Source: Pyrus communis
Taxonomy: Eukaryota > Streptophyta > Magnoliopsida > Rosales > Rosaceae
Direction: 5' to 3'
Assembly: GCF_963583255.1 (NCBI RefSeq)
Contig: NC_084813.1
Span: forward strand, 7,071,501 to 7,135,500
DNA: 64,000 nt
Part shown: in pieces, positions 56,565 through 64,000 of the stretch
Position numbering within the stretch: the first letter of the stretch is position 1
Layout: each line of letters starts with the position of its first letter
Translations under genes and position numbers: made by a program
Notes under the pieces: model-generated
Seen by the model: the letters and a program-made list of their open reading frames with translations, nothing else
What the model was told of the DNA's origin: nothing
Databases searched by the model: none

Positions 56565-57762
56565 ATGGAAGCAACGTCTTTGCGCCCTTTGAACTATCCT
56601 TTCTATAACTTGGGATTTGTAAATACACATAGAACCCTTTATATGACGAGGTCGAATCCAGGTCAAGCTAAAACTCCATCCCCAGTTCTCTTGCACACGG
56701 ATAAAAGTGGCCCGTTTTCAGAGTTTAAGAAGGGTTCTGGTTCAAGTACAGCTTTAAGAAACACTGCTCCCGGAAAGTCATTTCTGGGTCTACCAAACAC
56801 AGTTGGCATAATTGGAGGGCTATCTGTCGATTCTAGTGTTAAATTTATGAGAAAACTTGTCAATTGGAGTTCAAGAGATGGAGAAAGTTGCCCTCCTTTA
56901 GTTCTTTGTTCTGACCATGTTTCAAATAAGGAGCTTTTATCATTTGAGAGAAGTTCTTTTCCCTTTGTTAGCAGTAAAAGAGATGGTCCTGAATTCGAAC
57001 CTACCCCAATTGTGGAGAATTTGCTGAGTAAGAGGATTTTTCTTGAAAAATCGGGAGCTCGTTGCATTGTAATGCCTTGTCACATATCACATTCTTGGCA
57101 TGATGAAATTTCTAAGGGATGTTCTGTTCCTTTTCTTCATATTGGTGAGTGTGTTGTTAAGGAGCTCAAGGAAGCAAAGTTGAAACCGTTTGAAGCCGGA
57201 AGTCCTTTGCGGATTGGAGTGCTTGCAAGCCATGCAACTTTGACAGCAGGATTCTATCAGGAGAAACTGCAGAGCGAGGTAATTCCATTTTCCATCTTCT
57301 GTTTTAATTGTCTAGACTTGTATGACAAGCAATGGTAAATATGTTTTAAACAGATTACAAGTTCTTCGGGACATTAAATTGCATTCATTTCCTGCCAGTT
57401 AAATATGAATTCCTTAACTTTACTTGTAAAAAATTTATTACTACATCATGTTATGATATTCATTTGTCGTATTATAAATGCAGGGATTTGAGGTTGTTCT
57501 GCCGGATAAAGTGACCATGGAATACTATGTAATCCCTGCTATTGAAGCCTTAAATAGAAAGGACATAGAGGGGGCACAAAATCTCTTAAGGATCGCAGTC
57601 CAGGTTCTTCTGGCGAGGGTTGTGAACTCTGTTATTCTTGCATCCGATGATATGCGAGGTCTTCTTCACCTGGATCCTCTTCTTAAGAAATGCATTGACC
57701 CTATGGATGCCTTGGCTAGGTCAACCATAAGCTGGGCTGAGTCTGCTAAAAAAGGTACATGA
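56565..57762 (+). CDS. Aspartate/glutamate racemase-family protein, probably plastidial
   Basis: Two exons, 56565-57278 and 57484-57762, give 330 residues. The first ~70 are Ser/Thr/Lys-rich and look like a plastid transit peptide. The fold then starts with NTVGIIGGLSVDSSVKFM (GIIGG about 81-85) and includes LVLCSDHVSNKE. The first catalytic-Cys motif is CIVMPCHISHSW (Cys about 172), followed by PLRIGVLASHATLTAGFYQ, VVLPDKVTMEYYVI and KKCIDPMDALARSTI. In bacterial racemases a second Cys sits in a G-C-T-E/D motif; here the equivalent VILASDDM (about 288-295) lacks it. Plant homologues appear to share this, so the reaction may differ from classical two-base racemisation. No neighbours suggest a pathway. 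Gene intact. Confidence 0.88.
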
Positions 57763-57989
57763 AAAAATAAAAATGCAGGTCCTTCTTACATCCCAGTTTG
57801 TGCTTGAATTAATATTAATGCAAAATCTTTGTCTATCGATATAGTTTTGTTGCCTGTGTGTCGTGATACTGCTTTCTCTCTTTTGTAGTCATTTTACGAA
57901 TTGAAAGTGCCTCATACGTTTGAATTTTTTGGCATCGCTGTAAAATTAAAGACACTTGAAAAAAACTTCTCTCTATTTATATTATGACA

Positions 57990-58185
57990 CGTGATGTACT
58001 GGGTAAAATCTCTCCACCCCAACCCAACCTACCCCATCCCACAAGGTCATAATCGACCCTAAAGTTCAAGGCTGACTCTATCCCTTGAACTTACAGCAGT
58101 GCTAATAGAATGAAACTACTGAGCACGAAATGCGTGAAAAAAAAAAAAAAAACCAAATGGAAGAAAGTGAGAATAAAAGGCATAT
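57990..58185. other. Intergenic DNA
   Basis: A pyrimidine-rich patch (CTCTCCACCCCAACCCAACC) and a poly-A run near 58138. No gene is visible. Confidence 0.5.
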
Positions 58186-58204
58186 TCAAATTGGTCCCCA
58201 ACCA

Positions 58205-58416
58205 TCCCTCCTCAACCCTCAGATAGAGGGTTTGAAACAAGGAAGAAAAACATTTTGAGGGACTTCATCTTCCCAAACAAGCCATTCCACCTCTTTGTGT
58301 CTCCTTTGATGATGCAATTGCTTGTTTGAAATTTTGAAGGGTATCCAGATTTCCATATGCGCTAGAGGTGATATGTCTTTAAGCTTGAATGGTTCCTGTA
58401 ACCATTGACGAGCCAA
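58205..58416 (-). pseudogene. NBS-LRR C-terminal tail fragment, inverted
   Basis: The minus-strand frame ends with KEVEWLVWEDEVPQNVFLPCFKPSI, which matches the usual tail of RPS5/RPS2-like CC-NBS-LRR proteins (…W-L-x-WEDE-x-x-x-N-x-FLPCF). The same tail, in the form GEDARNAFLPCF, ends the plus-strand pseudogene at 62600-62637. Upstream codons on the minus strand (HMEIWIPFKI) do not continue the LRR pattern clearly, so only the tip of a resistance gene is left. Confidence 0.6.
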
Positions 58417-58460
58417 TTCCTAACAATGTATCTCATGAATCATTTTTCTCTATTTTTTTC

Positions 58461-58980
58461 ATGGTTTTTCATGGTGAAGATGGTTCAAAGAAGAAAAAAC
58501 TAAAGAAGAAGAGAAAGGATCCAAATGCACCCAAAAGAGCGATGTCTGCTTTCATGTTCTTCTCAAATATGGAGAGACATGTGAGTTTTTTAATTTCTAT
58601 CTGTTGGTTCTAACTTTTGGTTCAAGTTATTATTGATGTTTCAAAGAAATTATTGACCTTATTTGTGTTGATCGCAGAATGTCAAGAGAGAGAACCCTGG
58701 AATTGCGTTTGCTGATGTGGGGAGAGTGCTTGGAGAGAAGTGGAAAAAGATGTCTGGTATGTGTGATTCTACTATATTACATCTTGTGTGCTTCCACAAC
58801 ATGAGGAATTTCTGCGAAGTATAACTTTGTTAACATAATGTTTTCCATTTTTCAGTGGAGGAAAAGGAGCCATATGAAGCAAGGTCTCGTCAAGATAAAG
58901 AACGCTACAATGATGAAATTAGTGGCTACAAGAACCCCCAACCCATGAACATAGATTCACAAGGAGTGCAGATTGGATGA
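58461..58980 (+). CDS. Small HMG-box protein resembling the SSRP1 C-terminus
   Basis: Three exons, 58461-58580, 58678-58756 and 58856-58980, splice cleanly to 107 residues. Nearly all of the protein is one HMG box: DPNAPKRAMSAFMFFSNMER, then NPGIAFADVGRVLGEKWKKM, then EEKEPYEARSRQDKERY, after a Lys-rich SKKKKLKKKRK leader. The end, EISGYKNPQPMNIDS, is typical of the C-terminus of plant SSRP1, the FACT histone-chaperone subunit, but the last residues (QGVQIG) diverge. The ~500-residue SSRP1 part before the box is missing, so this is either a small stand-alone HMG protein or a 5'-truncated SSRP1 duplicate. The ATG at 58461 is a guess; an in-frame ATG at 58389 would give a longer, unrelated leader. 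Confidence 0.6.
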
Positions 58981-59063
58981 TTTTCTTGTTGAATCAGATG
59001 ATGAATCTTCTTCGTCTCCACCAATGATGAATTTCTTGTTGAACCAGATGATCAATTCACAAG

Positions 59064-59285
59064 AAGACTGCAAATTCATGCACACAAACAGACGCACACG
59101 TGTGAGAACCAAGAACAAACATAACCAAAGGAGAATTTTCTGAGCTTACCAGCAATTGGAAATAAGGTTTTCATGTGACATCTTTTTTTTGTCAAAACAT
59201 TCTTGTGACATTTATCTTGTAAACTGAAAATATGTCTTTACAATAGCAATGTGCATAAAATATGTCTTGTAAACTGAAAATCAAG
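59064..59285 (+). repeat. Segmental duplicate, copy 1
   Basis: GCAAATTCATGCACACAAAC, CACGTGTGAGAACCAAGAAC, AGGAGAATTTTCTGAGCTTA and TGTAAACTGAAAATATGTC recur in the same order and orientation at 63455-63680 with scattered differences. It lies directly downstream of the small HMG-box gene. Confidence 0.85.
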
Positions 59286-59305
59286 AAAGATGGTACAAAA
59301 TTTTA

Positions 59306-59417
59306 GTTTCATGCATCATTTTTATCATTTATCTAATAGAGATGTGATCCACATGTGTTGGTGGGTCTTACCTTTATTAGAGAGATGATACAAATAGATG
59401 GTAAATATAACATTACT
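59306..59417. mobile_element. MITE A, second copy
   Basis: ATCATTTTTATCATTTATCT, TAATAGAGATGTGATCCACA and TTATTAGAGAGATGATACAA match MITE A at 8967-9101. The ends have decayed. Confidence 0.6.
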
Positions 59418-59419
59418 CT

Positions 59420-60120
59420 TATTTTGTGCCTTTTTTTTTTCCTGATGTGTTTATAATGCACGTTTTGCCATATTGTTCTGATTTTCTGAAATTTTTTTAT
59501 TTTTGGAATAACCGATATTATCTACACTAAGGGAAGAAGGTGGGCTAAGCCTCATAATGGGCTAACAATAATGTAGTTCAAATTCACATTTGGCAAGAAT
59601 CGAACCTAAGATCTTTTACTTACAGGTGAAAAAGAATATCACTAGACTGTAGTATTAAGTGGGTGAACCTTTTTTTATTTTTGAACGTGAAGAAAAGGGC
59701 AATATTAGGTTTATTGAATATTTCGCCAAATTGTGTTGCTCACTTTGTAAGTACAGATTTCATATACCATGAAGCGAAAAGAAAAAAAATGAAAACTTCC
59801 AATTCCCTTAATTTCAAATAACCTGAAACTTGTCTCGATAAAACATTAAATCTCGAACGAAACCCTATTTGCAAATTTCCTTGTTGATACCAGAACTCAA
59901 TTCACATGATGAATCCTAAAAAGTCTATCTGGAAGTCAAGTGTGAATTATTGGGTCTTCTGATTAAAGTGACATTAAAGTTTCTGGTCAGCCCGACCGAC
60001 ACAACGTACACGTAAAGGCATTGAAATGATTCATTCCACATATCATCCTGTTACAAAACTCTTACCTACTTCTTCTCCCAAACAAAAGTACATCTTTTCA
60101 TTTTTCAATATTCCTGCAAG
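59420..60120. other. Intergenic DNA upstream of the NBS-LRR pseudogene
   Basis: AT-rich DNA without recognisable genes or element ends. The region just before 60123 probably held the promoter of the NBS-LRR gene. Confidence 0.45.
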
Positions 60121-60122
60121 CC

Positions 60123-62637
60123 ATGGGGAACATTTTCTCAGTCTCCATACCTTGCCATCCCACGGCTAACTTCTGCTGCTGGGGTTTCCTTAGTCAACAA
60201 GCAAACTACATCAGCATGCTCAAAGAAAACCTTGAAGCTCTGGATCGATCTTTGCAAGAACTGACAGCTTTAAAGAATGATCTCGTGAGAAGGGTTGAGG
60301 TTGCCGAGCTTCAGACATCCATGACGCGCTTGGACCAGGTACAACTGTGGATTAAAAAGGCGGAAACTATTGAGACACGAGTCAGAGAAGTTAAAAATTG
60401 TGCAGATCGAGAAATTTAGAAATCATGTAGCGGAGTTTACTGCTCCAAGAACTACTTTCCCAGCTACAAGTAAGGATAAAAAGTGTTTAAAATGTTGGTG
60501 GAAGTGGATGCCTTGAAAAGCAAGGGAAGCTTTGACGAGATGGCAACAGAAAGCTTACTGGTAGGTGTAGTTTATGAAATGCCTACTGAACCAATGGTGG
60601 GGATGGAGTCGATGTTTGATCAGGTCTGGAGACATGTTGAAGATGAACAGGTGGGAACAATCGCGTTATATGGAATGGGAGGAGTGGGCAAGACCACCCT
60701 CCTTACCAAAATCCATAACAAGTTCGCCTTTAGTACTTCTTACCATTTTGATCTTGTGATTTGGATCGTGCTCTCAAAAGACCACAAACTTGAAATCCTC
60801 CCAAGATAAGATTGGTGAAAAGCTTGGGATTGTTAATGAAAAATGGACGCACAAAGAGCCGCATGAAAAAGCTCAACACATCTTCAAGTTCTTGAGTAAG
60901 AAGAAATTTGTGCTATTGTTGGATGATATATGGGAGCCGATTGAAATGACTAAAGTTGGGATTCCTAATCCAGCTGACAATAAGAAGTTGAAGATAATAT
61001 TCATAACTCGCTTGGAGCATATATGTAGTTGTATGGATGCTCAAATAAAGATTAAAGTCAAGTGCCCAATGCCGAACGAAGCATGGACCTTGTTTCAGGA
61101 GAAGGTGGGCAAAGAAACTCTTCAAAGTCATCCAGATATCCCCAAACTTGCGCAAGTCGTGGCAAATGAGTGTGACTGTTTGCCACTTGCATTGATTACA
61201 GTTGGTCGAGCCATGACGTGCAAGAAAACACCCCACGAATGGAATCATGCAATTCGGGTTCTAAAGGAATCTGCCTCAGAGTTTTCCATTATGGGAGACA
61301 AGGTATTTCCTCTTTTAACATTTAGTTACGATAATCTACCCAGTGAGACAACCAAATCATGCTTCTTATATTGTGCTCTATTTCCGGAAGATTTCCTGAT
61401 AAGTAAAGATGATTTATTACATTTTTGGATGTGTGAGGAGATTTTTGAAGAGTATGTTAACGTAGATGAAGCGAAAAATGAGACTTACCATATCATAGGA
61501 ACGCTCCTTTCTGCATGTTTGTTGGAAGAAAGAAGGAAATTTTGTAAAAATGCATGACGCAATTCGTGACATGGCATTGTGGTTAGCTTGTGACTGTGGG
61601 AAAGAAAACGAGAGTATCCTCGTGCATACAGGTCTCCAGGGAACACCGTATGTGAAGAAATGGAAGAACACTAAAAGGGTATCATTGGTTGGTAGTCATT
61701 TTAAAAGCCTAGTTAAAACACCCAAATCTCCAAATCTGTTGACCTGATTTCTTAGAGGTGGAGAAGGTCCTTTGAATATGATTGCTGATGGCTTTTTCGG
61801 TCATATGCCTACTCTGTGAGTTTTGGATTTGTCTAAAAATCTGAACATAACCAAATTGCTGTCTGGCGTTTCCAACTTGATTTCGTTACAACATCTAAAT
61901 TTGTCAAGAACTGGTGTAAGAGAGCTGCCAATTGAATTAAAGGCTTGTGTGAGGCTAAAATATTTGGATTTGGAGAATATGGATCAGCTTGATTTTGTTC
62001 CACAAAATATAATATCAAGTTTTCCAATGCTAAAAGTTTTGAGGATGCTAGCATGTAGTTCGTCAGATAGAATTCTTGTTGATGGTGAAGGAGGCCTGAT
62101 GGAAGAAATGCAGGGTTTGGAATACCTTGATGTTTTGACTTTGAGTGTACGGATTAGCTCTTTTTTGCAAAAATTGATCGGATACCACAAATTGGTGACC
62201 TGCATTCGGACTCTACAGCTCTCGGATGGCAAGAACCAAGCAAGCTTTCTAGACATATCTTCTTTGGTGGATATGAAACATCTTGATACCCTTTATATTC
62301 GGGATACTCCTAATTGGAAACAATTGGAAGTTCATTGGGCAGGGTGAACACCTAACGATCCCTGGGATTTAATGATGATAAAACAAAATTGCTTTAAGAT
62401 TATCCGTTGCATGTCCAGATTATCCGTAGCATACATGATAGTCCCCTGCCCTTTCCATACCTGGAAGAAATCAAGGTAGTTGCATGTCCAGCGCTGAGAA
62501 AGCTTCCACTCAACTCCACAAGTGCTGAGGGGAGCAATATTGTAATCATAGGACATGAGGCATGGTGGTCTTTCTGAGAGTAGGAGGGCGAAGATGCTCG
62601 AAATGCTTTTCTTCCCTGCTTCAGACGCGATAATTAA
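60123..62637 (+). pseudogene. CC-NBS-LRR disease-resistance pseudogene (RPS5/RPS2-like)
   Basis: Domains follow in the right order for an intronless CNL immune receptor. There is an N-terminal MGN and coiled coil (60123-60416), P-loop GMGGVGKTTLL at 60672, kinase-2 KKFVLLLDDIW at about 60901, CDCLPLALITVGRAM at about 61170 and CFLYCALFPED at about 61360. The MHD-type MHDAIRDMALW is at 61550. LRRs run from about 61815 (LSKNLNITKL, LQHLNLSRTGVRELP), and the tail NAFLPCF lies before TAA at 62635-62637. It is broken by stops near 60417-60419 and 60471, a frameshift near 60795-60808, another near 61540-61550, stops near 61745 and 61819, a TGA at 62343-62345, and stops in the tail. Many independent lesions mean it has been dead for some time. 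MGN plus a Cys at the N-terminus would suit myristoylation/palmitoylation in the ancestor. Confidence 0.9.
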
Positions 62638-62782
62638 GTGAGGCAGCGAGAGGGCCTTAAGTAAGAACAAGGAGGACGATTCTGCCTGTATACGGTGCAT
62701 ACCATGATATATTCAATATTGTGATGTTGTTTGGATATTCAAAACCTCAAAATTCCACATTCTATGATTCTTTTCATTCACT

Positions 62783-63240
62783 TTACGCTCCTATATACTT
62801 TGAGCTTTGTGTAAAATCATGTATTCTACTACTTTTATACAATTCACAGCAGACTTTCCAGTCACCATTGTTGGCCAAGTGACGTAGAATGCTTTGTCCT
62901 CTTTTAAGTGGCAACTTCTTCAGCGCTGGACATTCTTCTCCCAAGATTTCGGCATCTTGTACAAACTGAAGGCCAAGGAAGCACATGTGATTCGTCATCA
63001 TTGACATCCGAGGATCCTTATGTGCTCTTTCTGCACAATAAATTTCAAATTCCTCCAAATTAGAATATTCCACAACGTGAAGGATATGAACATGTTTCAT
63101 ATTCTTCAGAGATGATATATCTACAACATTTGAGTGGTTCTTTCCGTCCTAGAAGTGGAGAGTTCGAGTGCAGGTCATCAAAAGCATAAGGACAAAAATT
63201 CGTCTGGAGCTTTACCAGCGCCAGTTCGAAAGAGACGAAC
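62783..63240 (-). pseudogene. Inverted LRR fragment of another NBS-LRR gene
   Basis: Reading the minus strand, SSLKNMKHVHILHVVEYSNL is followed by LEEFEIYCAE and later ILGEECPALKKLPLKRGQS. These follow the LRR and pre-tail pattern (CP-x-L-x-KLPL) of the neighbouring CNL pseudogene, including a counterpart of its DISSLVDMKHLDTLYI. A frame change near 63100 separates the two halves. The fragment faces the plus-strand pseudogene tail-to-tail, 150 bp away. Confidence 0.65.
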
Positions 63241-63454
63241 ATGGAATACCTGTTACAAATAGCATGGCTACTGGTCTACCGAATGTATATTCTGATGTTC
63301 ATCAAATCTTAAAGTAAGTCTGTTTCTTTTGCTGTTTCTGCATGTGAAGATTAAGACCTATTGTACTAAATCTGAACGGGCCATCTTGGGTTGGGCCCGA
63401 ACACGACAAGGGTTTAAGTTCCTGTTGTGTTGCCACAGTTTTAGTTTGCAAGAA

Positions 63455-63680
63455 GATTGCAAATTCATGCACTTAAACAGACGCACGCGTGTGAGAACCA
63501 AGAACACAAATAGGCAAAAGGAGAATTTTCTGTGGTTATCAGCACTTGAAAATAAGATTTTGACATAGTTCACACTAGCCAAACTAATTTTTGCTAGTTA
63601 CATTTATGTGAGTGCCACACCGTATCTTGCAAACTGAAAATATGTCTTTACAACAACAATGTGCATAAAATTCGGAAGAT
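63455..63680 (+). repeat. Segmental duplicate, copy 2
   Basis: This is the partner of 59064-59285: GCAAATTCATGCACTTAAAC, CGCGTGTGAGAACCAAGAAC, GGAGAATTTTCTGTGGTTAT and TGCAAACTGAAAATATGTC. It includes a ~60-bp stretch (CACACTAGCCAAACTAATTT) replaced in copy 1. Confidence 0.85.
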
Positions 63681-63849
63681 AACGGCTAAAATCCCTACAC
63701 AACAAAGATATGGAAAATCAAGATATTTAAAATCTGGCGTTGTAGGCTCTTGGGTATGAAACATCTCCTCTTTACAAAAGGAAGGTGTTGGAGGAAATTA
63801 CAAGAAGCTTCCTGTATCTATAGATAAGTAATCCATTCCCTTACACATG

Positions 63850-64000
63850 TCATACTAAACTCGAGTTGCACTCCACTTTGTTTGATGAGCCATGTAGAAG
63901 AGGCATATCTTCAATCCAATCAGCATAGATGCGACTCAATTTCTCAAGTTCATTCCACTCTACGTTGCACTGCGTACTCTGACCTTGTTTATAAGCAGTC
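63850..64000 (-). CDS. Last exon of an unidentified gene (partial)
   Basis: The minus-strand frame is open from the window edge to a TGA at 63850-63852 and reads QGQSTQCNVEWNELEKLSRIYADWIEDMPLLHG and on to NSSLV. Composition is normal for protein, with amphipathic Leu spacing, and the downstream DNA looks like a 3' UTR. I do not recognise the family. The gene continues beyond the window; its exon start is not visible. Confidence 0.5.
   Translation of the reverse strand, partial: TAYKQGQSTQCNVEWNELEKLSRIYADWIEDMPLLHGSSNKVECNSSLV

Overview
This is nuclear DNA from a flowering plant: intron-containing genes with GT-AG junctions, long AT-rich intergenic stretches, microsatellites, many MITEs, and nested LTR and DNA transposons. 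The MITE and LTR styles and the gene sequences look like a woody rosid, most likely Rosaceae of the apple/pear type. That placement is inference from pattern recognition, not from a search.

Layout, left to right. (1) 0.2-3.7 kb: a complete six-exon gene for the GINS replication subunit PSF1, with an E2F-like site upstream. (2) 5.6-7.8 kb: degenerate endogenous pararetrovirus (Caulimoviridae) pieces on both strands, a ~100-bp tandem repeat and a probable LTR remnant. (3) 8.4-9.3 kb: three MITEs. (4) 10.0-13.1 kb: a complete four-exon proline dehydrogenase (ProDH/ERD5) gene with proline-response-type promoter motifs and MITEs in intron 1. (5) 13.6-16.5 kb: a near-perfect hairpin MITE, a 1.37-kb Mutator-like non-autonomous element and a broken FtsH-protease fragment. 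(6) 17.0-20.6 kb: a ~3.1-kb palindrome with ~1.5-kb arms, possibly Mutator-derived. (7) 21.5-35.7 kb: a three-level nest. An old LTR-like repeat is split by a minus-strand, non-coding chromovirus-type LTR element (21788-34502, TSD TCGCC). The second LTR of that element is split in turn by a 4.9-kb PIF/Harbinger transposon (28373-33311, TSD TTA) with an intact Myb-like ORF1 and a broken transposase. (8) 36.0-37.2 kb: an F-box/kelch gene on the minus strand. (9) 41.9-52.5 kb: a three-exon gene for an unknown membrane protein, whose first intron carries an 8.7-kb Tekay/Del-type Gypsy element. That element has apparently identical 2102-bp LTRs (TSD GATAT) but a ruined gag-pol. (10) 53.8-56.3 kb: a 2.46-kb solo LTR (TSD CATTA). 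(11) 56.6-57.8 kb: a two-exon Asp/Glu racemase-family gene. (12) 58.2-63.7 kb: a decayed resistance-gene neighbourhood with a small HMG-box gene resembling the SSRP1 C-terminus, a CC-NBS-LRR pseudogene, inverted LRR fragments and a duplicated 3' segment. (13) 63.85-64.0 kb: the last exon of an unidentified minus-strand gene.

The genes are independent single-copy-style loci and form no operon or pathway. The biological interest lies in the mobile DNA: a recently moved element without working proteins, a large palindrome, and a datable nest. I found no evidence for a new defence, biosynthetic or RNA-based system.
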